DNA of 64,000 bases from Gigantopelta aegis. Lineage: Eukaryota; Mollusca; Gastropoda; Neomphalida; Peltospiridae. The stretch is from NCBI RefSeq assembly GCF_016097555.1, contig NC_054704.1:46864413-46928412 (forward strand). Direction: 5' to 3'. This document shows, one piece after another, positions 14,801 through 28,500 of this stretch; the stretch's first letter is position 1, and the number at the start of each line of letters is the position of its first letter. Position numbers and translations under genes: made by a program. Under the pieces are notes generated by a model. It made no database searches. It was not told where the DNA came from and saw only the letters and a list, made by a program, of their open reading frames with translations.

Positions 14801-16510
14801 GGCTGAAAGGACTACAATATATGACGATGGTAACACACAGCGAAAAGCGTTTATATAATGCCAATGCTCACATAATTTTGAAATAGTGGAGGAGGAGCAA
14901 ATGTTTTATTTAAGAACGCACTCAAAACATTTTATTTACGGTTATATGGCTTCGGTTTAAAAATAGTGATTTCGACGGATTCGGTTATTGTTATCGTGAA
15001 AGAAAGAAAGAAGGGGAGAAAAAAAAAGGAAACACAAACCCCTTTCATGCAATTTTGTTTTCAAATTTGCTAAGGTATGGGACCGTTCCACAATTACATA
15101 ACGCAATAGGGGGATACCATGGGCATCTTCATAAATCAAGGCTAATATTCGTTCCTCGTATTCAGGAATACGAGGAACGAATATTAGCCTTGATTTATGA
15201 AGATGTACCATGGGGTGCGTTACCAAAGTTATATGGGAGGGGCGTTTTGTCACAAGTTGCGTAACGTTTTCAAAACAATCGTCTACTTTTTTTAATCAGT
15301 AGACCACTGTCACATTCCCATTAAGCATGTGCGCAAAGTGTACCGTCCCTTACCGAATTGGACGGTATCGAGGCTATCTACAAATTGGGGGGCATGATCG
15401 ACAGTTGTCATGAGCGTCGTTAGTAGCTTCGTAGGAGCTGTGAATCTCTAGCGATTAACGTACACAGTTCGTATAAGATGTTAAAATGGCTGCGAAAAAC
15501 GGTCTACTAAAGTTTACATCGGAATGGTTTAAGACCAAGCAGTGAAACATTAACTTAGACGAAGTATCTGGAGCTGCCTGCCAAGGGTATTTTAACAGCG
15601 CAAAATTAAAAGATTCATACAATAAAATTAACTTTCGTGGAATGTGTTTGCTACTTTTAACAATTAGAATTATAGTTAAATATTCACGCAGATTTACCAG
15701 TGATGTTTAATTCTCCACATGTATCAGTATTTAAAATTTAATAAAATATGCCTACCCCTAACTCACATGACCTTTATCACAGCTCTATTTTCACATTATC
15801 GTTTCATAAAAAAAAAAAAAAAAGACAGCCGTACTACTAATCAATGTTACATGTCTATCCACAATTTATTTATTTATTCATTCATTTATTTATTTATTTA
15901 CCTTATTTTCTTTATTATTTTATTTTATTTTATTTTCACTATCATTTTTATCAGATACATACAACTTCACTTGAAATAATATCTGATATTTACTAAGTTT
16001 TAAAACATATGAGCTGTCACACGCAAAAACCTACAACTTAGCATGACGTCAGAAACTGAGTAAACGCGGCTGTTTGCGTTGTTTGTTTTGAAGAATTTAG
16101 AAGATGACATCTTCTTCTTTACATGGAGATCAGTTTGAAGTAAACATATATCTGTATGTACAATAGTGTTTGGTTACTATTTTGTATTTTGTACCCGAGA
16201 ACATTGGTCGAGATCATCGTTAGCGATACCATCAGTACTTTGATACACATTTAATTTTACAAGCATAGGGAGAGGTCCTATATATCGACAGCGTATGCAA
16301 GTGACACACGTTTTTATAATGTACATGATTATACATAACAAAGTTCAGTAACTTTTCCATGCAACCCGATACGATCCTAATTTGATGTTTGGTCTAACTT
16401 ATGCATACTCTATATAACTTCTGGCCCGTAGCCAGCATGATTAGCGGGGGGCGGGGGGAGAAAGAGAGGAATCGAAATTTCATGTAAAAGGAACTCATCA
16501 GACGCGAGCG

Positions 16511-16567
<57 letters not shown>

Positions 16568-19500
16568 TATATAAATAACCCCTTGCCAAACAATGAGATG
16601 ATGCCGGTTACACTCGAGAATAATACACGAACTTTTGTTGCGAAATATACGTTAACAAGTTGCATTAAGTTGTGGTATGCATGTAAAATGGCTTGGTCAC
16701 AGAGCTACGACAAGAAACTGTTTGTTTTCAGTCGTACCAATGTATTTATAATAAATGGTACATGGCATACTTCTCACATCCCACACACAGGATAGCATAC
16801 ACGTCCTTTCATGAATCATTGGTTGGGACGGGGAAAATCCGATTTTTTTTTTCATTTGAGCGGGACTCTCAATCCTCCGTTGGGGGGGGGGGGGGGGGGC
16901 GCGGGGGCGGATTGCCCGATACCCCCCCCCCCCCCCCCCCGGCTACAGGCCTGACATGCATGGCACTTAATATGTTTGCTTCAAACGAAGTACCTTATGA
17001 CTGCGCATAATAAAGCCTCAGTTTACCTTTGTTTACATATTTTTTCTTTCTATGTAAAACACCATATTTGTTAATACTTTCAGCTCTCACTTATCTTATA
17101 CTTTGTGTAAAGTCTATTACCTTAATTCTAAATTATTACCTGTATTGTTCAAACAAGCTGAATCCACTAACATCCAACTTATGCAAGCATGGAAAATATA
17201 ATATCCCCGCCATAAATCCGCTATGGTCCTTTTTCAAATAATGACACTTAAATGCCAGGGACTATGAGATCCGGTAAAAAGAAAAGATGTATTAAGCTAT
17301 ATAAAATGCAAGAACTTTAATATTTATTGTTTGCAAGATACACATTTTTCGATGGAATTAGAGCCATATATCCAAACCCAGTGGGGATACAAATGCCTTT
17401 TCAACTCGTATTCCACAAACACTAGAGGAATAGCTATTTTGTTTAATAATAACTTTGAATATAGCATACATAAAACTAAATCAGATGGCTCCGGAAATTT
17501 CTTTATTTTAGATATTACAATAGATGGAGAAAGAATACCATTAATTAATTTATATGGTCCGAATTCAGACAATCCCGATTTCTTTCAGTTTATATTGGAA
17601 TGCATTGTAGATTTTGACAATGATAAATATATTATATGTGGAGATTTTAATTTAGCACTAAATCAACATTTAGATACAAAATATTATTTAAATGCTAATC
17701 ACCCAAAAGCTCAACAAAACATCATCAAAAATATGGAACTGTTTGATTTAAAAGACCCATTTAGAGAATTATATCTAAATCTTCGAAGATATACATAGCG
17801 AAAAAAAAACACTGCTCAAACAAGCTAGACTAGATTTTTTTCTTATAGCAAATAATTTAATGCCTGCTGTAAAGAAAGTAATAATCGAGAATAGTTATCG
17901 TTCAGATCACGCTGAGTAGTTTTAATTTTAAAATTTAATCAAATGAAAAAGGGTACTGGACTATGGAAGTTTAACAATTCACTTCTAACAGGTAAAGAGT
18001 ATGTTAAAACAATAAAAGAATTAATAGAACATATCAAACATCAATATGCTGTACCTGTATATAATAATTTAAATTTAAAATCGATTCCAAAAGAAGAAAT
18101 ACAATTTATAATAAATGACCAGCTGTTTTTGGAAACATTACTGATGGAAATAAGAGGCAAGACAATAGCTTTTTCCTCATTCAAAAAGAAAAAAAAAAAT
18201 GAATTAGAAAAACTACTTTGTGCTGAAATTAAAACATTAGAAGAAAGTGAAAATATTGACGTAGAAGCAATTGAAAAAAAGAAATATGAACTAACAGAAC
18301 TAAGAAAAGAAAAATTGAAGGGTAGCTATATCAGATCAAGGGCAAAATGGATAGAAGAAGGGGAAAAACCATCAAAGTTCTTTTGTAACTTAGAATCTAG
18401 AAATTACTTTAGTAAATTATTATCAACTATAAGATTAGATAATGGAGAGGTAATTGATGACCAACAAAAAATATTAAAAGAAACCAAATCATTTTACCAA
18501 AAGCTTTATTCTGCACCTGTTGGGCAAAATAATGACAATCTAATGGAAAAAATTGGTAATTATAAATTTAACAAATTAAGTGATAAAGAAGCAGAAGAAT
18601 TAGAAGGAGATATAAAATATTCTGAAGTATTAACTTTTTAAAAGGAATGAAAAATGACAAAAGTCCTGGGTCTGATGGTTTTTCTGCAGAGTTCTTCAAA
18701 TTTTTTTGGATGGACATTGGATATTTTATAGTTAGATCCATTAATTATAGCTATTCTGTCAAAGAAATGTCTCATGTCCAAAATTTAGGCATACTTACTT
18801 GCATCCCTAAAGAAAATAAACCTAATGAATTTCTTAAAAACTGGAGACCTTTAACTTTGTTAAACTGTACTTATAAAATGACATCTGGGTGTATAGCTAA
18901 CAGAATAAAGCAAGTACTAGATAAAATTATAAACAAAGACAAAACTGGCTTCATTAAAGGAAGATATATTGGGGAAAATATAAGACTAATATACAACATT
19001 ATGTATTACACTGAAACACATAACATACCTGGGTTGCTGTTACTAGTAGACTTTGAAAAAGCATTCGACTCAGTATCATGGTCTTTTATAAATAAAGCAC
19101 TAGACATATTTAACTTTAAAACTTCTATTAAAGATTGGATCAAAACTTTATATAACAATTCTTTATCAAGGATAATGCAAAATGTTTTTTGTCTGAACCA
19201 TTTCATTTAGAAAGGGGATGCGGACAAGGGGACCCATTGTCGCCATATGTGTTTATTATATGCGCTGAAATTCTAGCAATTCTTGTTAGAAATTGTACAT
19301 CAATTAAAGGTATAACTATAGATGGAGAAGAATATTTAATATCCCAATATGCGGATGATACCAGTTTCATTCTTGATGGATCACCAGAGTCCCTTCATAG
19401 TACGCTGAAAGTTCTAGATAATTATGCTCATACTTCAGGCTTAAAAATAAATTATTCAAAATCAAGCGCTATCTGGATAGGCAGTAAAAAGTTTTCTAAA

Positions 19501-22500
19501 GATGTTTTTCACCATACTAGATGGAAACTAGACTGGGGGGCAACTGAATTTAAACTACTTGGAATTAAATTCCCAGTCATGTTAGAACATATCGGTGAAC
19601 TCAACTATGACCCTAAAATATTGGAAATGCAAAAGTTAATAAAAATATGGTCAGTGAGAAAATTAACTGTTTTAAGGCGAGTCACGGTTCTAAAAGCCTT
19701 AGTAATACCGAAGTTAACACACCTTTTAATGGTATTACCAAACCCAAACGAAAAAGTAATAAAACATCTGAATACATTATTTTAAAATTTATTTGGGAGA
19801 ATAAACCAGAAAAGATCAAACGAACATTAATAACACAAGACTACAAAAATGGTGGTATAAAAATGATAAATATAGATAACTTTCTTATAGCTTTAAAATG
19901 TGTATGGGTTCGAAGATTGTTTCAAGAAAACTCAAAATGGATAAGCCTATTTAAATCAGTTACAGGTATATCCACAAAGGATCTAATCTTATATGGGGAT
20001 AATTTTATTGTTCGTAAAACATTGCATATGAAAAATATGTTTTGGAAAGATACTCTGGAAAATTGGGCAGAAATACAACAAAAACAAAATCCGAATAATG
20101 TAGAAGACATACTTGGAACAAATATATGGCTTAACAGTAAAATAATAATAGATCATAAACCATTTTTGTATAAAACCTATATTGGTAAAAGCATTATTTT
20201 TATAAACGATTTATTAGACGAAAATGGAATTTTTTAAATATATGACCAGTTTGTTGAAAAATACCATATAACTACAAATTTTATCAACTATGCATCATTA
20301 ATAAATGCTGTCAAATCATTTACATATAAATTAGATCAGTTAAAAGACGATCATTTTAACACAGTGAAAAATCCTATATACCCTTTAAAACTGCAACTAT
20401 TATTAAAAAGTAAAAAAGGGTGCAGAGATATGTACGACATTTTAAATTTTCAGTATGTAAAGCCAAAAGGACAGATAAAATATAGTAATGAAGGCTTTTT
20501 GTTTGAACAAACTGACTGGGAAAAATATTATGCTTTACCATTTCGATGTGTGAAAGATTCTAGCCTTCGATGGTTTCAGTATAGATTACTGCAAAAGATA
20601 TTAGCTACTAATACTTTTCTATACAAGATTAACTACACTGATTCTGATATATGTAACTTCTGTAATAATTTTCCTGAAACAATACATTTATTTTTCGATT
20701 GCAATCAGGTACACACTTTATGGGAAGCAGTAACAGATTGGATATTTACTCGAAGAGGAACTATAATTCATTTTAATAAAATTATTATGTTTGGTTTGAT
20801 AAATAATAATAAAAGCGATTTTATAAACTGGTTAATAATTAATATAAAATATTATATATACAGTATGAAAACACAAAAGAAATGTTTAAGTATTAACGCT
20901 GTGCATGGCATAATGCAACATAAATTTGAAATTGAAAGATATATTCTTTTAAAAATTTGTAAATATGATGTATTTAATAATGAATGGGCAACCTGGCAAA
21001 CACTATTTTATTGAGACTTAAAGATAATCTCGACACGGAAACAGCTTGTTTAAAAACAAAATTCAGACTACATTTTAGAACAAATATAATACTTTTAATT
21101 TCATTTCTTCCGTATATATTTCTGGTAGATGTGGGTACATCTGTGAATATATGTACATGTATAATATATATGTGTATGCATTTATGTATGTAGGTATCTC
21201 TATGAATATACTGTCATATATGCGCAATTATGCACAAAGTAACTCTGTTCCTTCTTTCGTTTCTTATTTCTTTTCTTTTCTTTTTTCTCTATCTTTCTTT
21301 TCAATTTAGGTCAGTGCCCTAGAGGAGTTTAAAGAATATTTCTTCATACTAGATATGTCTATGTAATTACCTGTATATGTTACTACTAATATATATATGC
21401 TATGTGTTGTAGTAGTGATTTAGGGCCCCAACCCTAACACCATGTATTCTTCTGGGACAATAATAAAAAAATAAAATTAAATAAAATAAACCCTCAGGAG
21501 TTTATAATAAAGAGACCATCCTGAGTTTGTAGCTATATTATCAAGCTGTCGGCTAGTCTAATCTGCTATAAATAAAACTTACATCTTTCTTATGTTAAAT
21601 AATCTTGCTTTGAATTTAAATAGCTGTATATGCAATAGTTACATTTCTGACCATTATCAGGTCGGTAGCAACCGAGACGTCGGAGGGGGGACTATAGCCC
21701 CATTTTTATAAACCCGGTTTAAAATATGCCCCCCCCCCACCCCCCCCCACTACAGATTGTGCCCCCTTCCCTCCCCCAACTCCAGATATCGATCCAACGG
21801 GCCTGATTCTGTTTTATATACCCTAGCTCAAATTTCATATGTATCATTTAATTTTATTCCAAATACCGAACACAATTTTTAATAATTTGGTGAAAAGAAA
21901 TCCCAACAAGAATCCTGAATGTATTTATCTGTATAATGCTTTATAAATATTTAAATCATGTTAAATACAATAAATATCTGCATACATACACGCGCGCACA
22001 CATTAATATTATTTCAGCCTATATCCGATATTTATTGCGTACGAATCCGAACCGAAGGTTTGTCGGGCGTTAACCAAATATTTTTTTATTTTGTGATAAG
22101 CAATAATTCACAAATGTCTCCAATAAGTCTTGTTGGATGTTGACAGAATTTTCGGCTTCCCTACTGATAGAATAATTAATCATGGAGATATTCACATTCC
22201 TACTGCGTGGCCTCCCATTGTCTATGCCCCCACCCCCAACTTGTCCACAGGTCTATTTTTGCGAGATCTCGCGTGAGTTCGCGTCCTCACTTAGTCTTAC
22301 CCCGCAACGGGCACATGCGCAGTGGAATGTGAAAGAGGTCTATTACAAAAAATGACTCTTAACAGAGAAAATATGTTGTGGTCTTTAAAAACTAGGATCA
22401 GTCATTTAATAAAAGATTTTGTATTAGTATTTATTACCAAACCAAACAATTAAGTTGCCTTTCAAATGGAGTGCCAGTCCAACATTACGAGTTTGACGAT

Positions 22501-25500
22501 CAATGCATTAAAGAAACAAAATGATAGTTAACGATCTGTGCTACTTGAAATTACAGCTGACAATACAGTGAAGGTAGCAATGTGTTAGTAGTAGTCTTGT
22601 TCACCACTGTGATGGATCGCTATATAAATCTGTTCATGGACAAATTAACTGTTTTCCTATTCCAGTCAAGTGTTGTATAAATGAACATGTGTGCCATCCA
22701 TTGACGTCCAATAGCCGATGATAAGATAAAAAATCAATGTGCAATGTGCTCTAGTGGCATCGTTAAATAAAACAAACTTTACTTTATTCCAGTCAAGTGT
22801 TGTATAAATGAGCATGATATGTGCCATCCATTATGGCAAAAGCAAGTCTCTCTTCTTAGTTCTTTACATACTGATTAAACATATTGTCAAACATATTGTA
22901 TCATTACATTTCACCGCTGTGATGGATCACTATATAAATCTGTTCATGGACAAATCAACCGTTTTCCTATTCCAGTCAACCGGCCTCGGTGGCATCATGG
23001 TTAGGCCATCGGTCTACAGGCTGGTAGGTACTGGGTTCGGATCCCAGTTGAGGCATGGGATTTTTAATCCAGATACCGACTCCAAACCCTGAGTGAGTGC
23101 TCCGCAAGGCTCAATGGGTAGGTGTAAACCACTTGCACCGACCAGTGATCCATAACTGGTTCAACAAAGGCCATGGTTTTTGCTATCCTGCCTGTGGGAA
23201 GCGCAAATAAAAGATCCCTTGCTGCCTGTCATAAGAGAGTAGCCTATGTGGCGACAGCGGATTTCCTCTAAAACACAGTGTCAGAATGACCATATGTTTG
23301 ACGTCCAATAGCCGATGATAAGATAAAAAATCAATGTGCAATGTGCTCTAGTGGCATCGTTAAATAAAACAAACTTTACTTTATTCCAGTCAAGTGTTGT
23401 ATAAATGAGCATGATATGCGCCATCATTTATGGTAGTAGTAAGTCTCTCGTCTTAGTTCTTTACATACTGATTAATTTTTTACAATGTGGTCAAAATCAC
23501 TGACATGTCAAACATATTGTATCATTACATTTTTAGAGAGACACTGACCCAAGATGTTGATGTTTCTGATGTTATGTTTAGTTCCTTTTTTTCTGAATAT
23601 AAAGTTTTTTCTTGTATTATGTAAATAAGGATAAACTTATTAAATACTAAAATACCAGGTAATAAGATAGTTCTATTCCATTAAGATTAAATGTCAGTAA
23701 GTCATGTGTATTAGTTTATCCACTACAATCATTCTGAATTAAAAGTTGAATCAAGAAAGTGGATGGCCTTGCTGTTTGGAATTCAACTAATATTAGGATT
23801 TGAATTGCAAAATAATGTTTGAGTTTCTAATGTTTTATTATTGTATATTTTATTAAGTTATTGTATATTTTATTAAGTTAAACAAAATTAACCTCTTCCA
23901 ATCTACTTCGAGTCTGTATTTTCAACACAAAATCAACATTTTATGCAAACTCCAATAACTGTCTATTGGACAAATTTTGTAACGATCATAAGGCCTAATA
24001 AACAACATTCTCTCAAACAGCATCACCTTGTCCTTGGAAGTCTTTTTGCAATGCACGAGATCGCCAGGTTTGCAAGTTTTGTGAATTTGGCCCCTGGGCT
24101 TCCATCTTTTTTATCAAAAGTTTTCATTGTTGCCATTATTGGTTCATACCATTTATACATCTACTCGTCATAGTTTTTGTCTTCAGTTTCTTCCATCAAT
24201 TTTTTTTTTTTTTTAAATGGTTCATCTGGCTGACCTTACTTTTTAGACAGTACAAATTGTATCAACTGTTAAATGTCTTCTGGTCTTAGCATCAGAGAAA
24301 ACCCATTTCTTCACTTCACACGTTTTTGGCACCAGCATCAATTTAAATCTTTTCTATCACTAGTCCAACGCTAATATATTATCAACAACTGAATTCTCTC
24401 TTTTCACTTGCTGACTTTACTATCAACTGAAATGGTGTCTTTTTGCCTGATTTGAATTTTTAGTGGGGTAACTATTTTCTTATATCCTGCTTTTTTTCAA
24501 AAAAAGAAATGACTTACTGTAGTCAGCAAAAAATATTGTGGTGGCTGGTCTTTTTTGCAAATTCTAAAGTTTTCCACAAAAAATAAATGCATTTAAAGCA
24601 TGTAAAATGCATGGGTCAGATCTGCTTGCAAAATTATTATGCAAGGAAAAGTGCATCACTGTCAGTCATCTGTTCCTATCAGAACTTGTTGAGATGATTA
24701 GTTTTTACTTTGCCTACACTTGAGTCTTTAAACTACTTTTCATCATTTAGTGACAATATATTGTAAGTTAATGCCCCCCTTCCCCCATCCCATCTTTATA
24801 AGCTCACACTATTAAATTCAGTTATCGTGGGCACAGACATCTAGGAAATTATTGGTATGCTGGTTGGTATGTGATTACCACTGAATGTATATGGAAATAG
24901 TCCAAGTTTAACATATGATACTTCCTCCTGTAGACTGTGAACCTTAAAAATGTCTCAATACCAGTAGATATGGCCATTCCAAGATGAATTAGTGTACACT
25001 ATTACCATAGAAAATGTGATCAGTGTGTGCACATCACTTTTGCATAAATCAACGTTCATTCCAGGATATTGTTTGTGCTCGTTTATTTCTGTATGATGGA
25101 ACATGCCGCAATACGAAAGAATAAAAGTGAATTATTTTTATAGTGAATAGAAACATCTAACAAAAGAAACACTGATTGTACTTAATAATAATATAATGTA
25201 CTAATACTCATCGAAAGCATTTAACAAATTCAAATATTATGTTGCCAAATCCAGCACTCGAAAAGCAATATATTTATTTCTTATTTCGAGACCTACATAT
25301 CCAAATTAAGTTTACAATGAATGCTTAGTGTCAGGTGCCATTCTTTATTTCTGGATGCTCCCTAAACGACGAGATAATATATAAAGTTAGTGGATCAAAT
25401 TTGACTGCAGAAATGTTCCACGATACAGTATTGTATTTATTCTACTTTGACAGGGAATTTCCTCTCCATTATAATACCAATAATCACGAGCTCCTTGAAA

Positions 25501-28500
25501 ATGATGCAACACCATATGAATGTTAAAAACAAAACATAAAAGTTTTTTGGGGGTAAAATTAACACTAGTATTCACAATGGGTAAGGATTGTGAGTTCATA
25601 ACTTTTCTTGAGCTGGGAATGTGTGGCACAAAACATAATATGGATACAGGCCCTAAGCAGTAGTCAGAAGTCGAAGTCGCTGTAATATTCTGGACCTAAT
25701 CAGACTTCAAAAACGAAATTGCACAAAAGATGTCAAGACCCTGACTTGTTTCTTGTCAGTTCATTTAGCACCTTATCGCTGTATGTCGGACAGTGTTTTT
25801 ACTTTGAAACCAGACTGTATCCTTGAGTAGTCGTGAACTGGCCTATTAACGGCAAATGGTTTCTAGGCATGATTAGAACTGAGTGTAAAATTTAGAATTT
25901 TCCTGAGTAAACACGGAAACTGGCAAAACATTACAAAATGTACCGATAAATTATCCAAAATGGTTCAGTCACCTAACTAGTTCAGTCCATAAACTGTTGT
26001 CTGAAACTGATTCTTTTATTAACAACATTCACCCAATTAAATGGTCAACAAAAATACAAACTCATAAACACACAGCACATCAGCCATGCAGAAAGTACAA
26101 GTGTGACCACCAAGTGAAAAACTCAATGGACAAGTTAAAAAATTTAACCGCCAGTTAAACCTTCGATTTCTGACTAAGCAAATGAAACATTTCATTTTAG
26201 TTTGGCTATTTTTTCTTTATACTTTTATTACTCCTGTTTCATCCATTTTAAGTTAAAATCAAAGTAAGATCTCGAACAAAATTAATCTTTAATAAAAAGG
26301 AGATTTCATCATCTTAGTCTTTTGAAGTTCTTTCTATAGCAATATTATATTGTTCTGAAGGCCGATAGAAATTTTGGTGGACTATTACGTTTTTTTCTAG
26401 TTCTAATCTGGCTCACTAGTGCGATGTCTTTCAGTTCTGCACCTCTCTCACCAGTGTTCATGGTTCTTTTGGTGTGTTTTTGCCGATTACTTGCACTCAC
26501 AATGTTCCAGTTCATGCAACAAATTAACACTCAATTTCTGGATATATAGAACCGTTGACAACATGAAGTCTCAGTTGATCAATACATTTTCCTAAAGTGA
26601 AGCAAATGTTACCAAGGTCGAAAATATCCTGTTAGTACTATAGGCATTACCATCAAATATTTATTTGTAGACCTGTAGGTTTACTGTATTAGTACTTTGG
26701 GCTTTTGGTATACAACTATTTTGGTGCTTGACATAAAACTATCTAAAATGCTTTATACTCCAAGGTTTGATACTTGAGAATCCATAATTGGCCAAAGTGT
26801 TCCAAATTTTGTTACTGGCAATTTTAAGCAACTGTCAACAGGATCTTATAAACTAAATGGCCATCTTCTGTACTTTCCACAACAACCAATTATGAATATC
26901 ACAATCAATCATTACAATGCTAGAACACAACTGACAAATTTCAATTATAATTAGTACTCAATACGTGGGTATTACTCTTTTCCCCAATTTGTTTTGTTTT
27001 GTTAATTTTACATGTTCAGTCTTACCATCAGTTTTTATTACCGTATTTGCTAATACGAATCAGTTCAGCTGAAGGATAGCCAAAACATGGGACATATGAA
27101 TAATACTGACAGGATAAATTATATTTACCTGTAGCTGCACCTTCGCCTATGTGCTGGCGAGCGGTATATTTTAGTCTGATGGCGAGATAATGGTGGTGTT
27201 TCTCCCCTGAAGACAATTTGTGTTTTACGCCTGATTGGCTCTGAAAAATAATATATTTTAGTTAGCCAAGCAAACTACAATTTAAAATATAGGCTCATTA
27301 ACCACATTACTTTTATCACATTTTAGGCAAATATATCATGAGTCTTTGCCATTAGAAAAATCAAAGAAGCTAAGATCATTCTCCTGAACTGGTGCTAGAC
27401 AAGCAATCACATGGAAGTTTTAAAAGTTATGTATAAAATGTTTTTTAAAAAGGCAATCAATTTAATGCTCTCCTAAATCTTTCCAGTTGAGTCTAGAGGA
27501 GAGCGTGTCAAAGACTGATGAAATATTTTCACCAAATTCAACTTTAATTCTAATTTGGCAATCAGTTTGAATCCTAAAACAGGCAGTAACCATTACATTA
27601 AGGAGAAACCGATCCTTAATGCTGATGCAAACTACCTACCAGGTCTGACTTCAAAATGCTGAGTACGAGGGCGGTGTTCCCTCATGTAGTAAGACTTGGG
27701 TTCTTCCTTATTCCCGTCTTCTTTTTCCTGAGAATCTAGCGGCTGGGCACCATCATCTCCACTACTTTCACACTCATCTACAAAAAGTAATTTTAAAATA
27801 GTCGTTATCAACTTGCTGAAAACCTGTTCCGAGACTGTCATATAGCCAACTCAAACATGAATTAACAGAATAAAATGTCTAGCCTACCAAGAACTTACTC
27901 GCAAGTGTTTTAATCTTTACATTTTTTAAAATTTAATTTAAATGCACTGTAATGAACATCCATAGGTGCAACTTAAAACCAAGTTTTAGTTGTCAGCAAT
28001 GAAGATAAACACAAACGTTGACACTGTCGCTGAAAAGTATCTTTATGTTTTTACTTTGTAAAAGCAGAATAAGTTGTTCTATCCCCAAGGAAAGCAGCAC
28101 ATTCAGCTTGAGAAATAAAACATCCTTTTGTTTCTGACTTGGGCATAGCTAGATCAAAGTAACAGCCAAAGAAAATATATTAAAAAAATAAAACATGTTA
28201 CAAAATGGAAAGAACTCACCACCTGTCCCCAATGTGGAATCACCCTCTGACTCTGATGAATTGATTGGTACACCATACATGTCCCGCTTCACTTTCGGTC
28301 TTGGTCTTTTCACTCTGCTGTACATATCGGAGAATTTCTAAGGCACAAACACACACAAAAAAACATCAATAAATCATATAAAAAATATACCACAATCACC
28401 AAAGGATGATACAGATATAAATCAACAATATGTCAACAAAATATGACAGTTTAAAGCGGTAACATAATATACTCAATGCCAAAAGTTGTTGTGTCACAAA

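Larger units (their letters stand above)
17230..21490 (+). mobile_element. Decayed L1/Tx1-like non-LTR retrotransposon
   Basis: A nearly full-length ORF2 region reads left to right: AP-endonuclease, linker, reverse transcriptase, and a C-terminal Cys-rich domain. An A-rich 3' end follows (AATAATAAAAAAATAAAATT near 21460). Stops and frameshifts break it into at least six frames, so it is inactive. It sits antisense inside intron 7 of the ATAD2-like gene. The clade is inferred from motifs such as [19 protein letters not shown] and QYADDTSF. Confidence 0.88.
22607..23440. repeat. Local tandem duplication containing SINE copies
   Basis: 'GTGATGGATC[GA]CTATATAAATC...CCTATTCCAGTCAA' occurs at ~22610 and ~22918. 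'TTATTCCAGTCAAGTGTTGTATAAATGAGCATGATATG' occurs at ~22786 and ~23381. Both copies hold a SINE tail with the same private 'GTGCAATGTGCT' duplication, so the SINE insertion came before the duplication. Confidence 0.75.

Noticed and set aside
15486..15545. ATGGCTGCGAAAAACGGTC... short frame (19 codons) after a promoter-like region
   Set aside because: It stops quickly, has no donor in frame and no family match. It may be a decayed transposon start but cannot be supported.
16693..17010. 105-codon frame with Gly and Pro runs
   Set aside because: Produced by poly-G and poly-C tracts; compositional only.
22980..23060. Possible tRNA gene
   Set aside because: A/B-box-like sequences are present, but the unit continues into the SINE core and tail, with a target duplication; it is a SINE head, not a tRNA.
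25335..25629. 63- and 80-codon frames on both strands
   Set aside because: No recognisable motifs, no splice context, and inside ATAD2 intron 7/dispersed repeat DNA.
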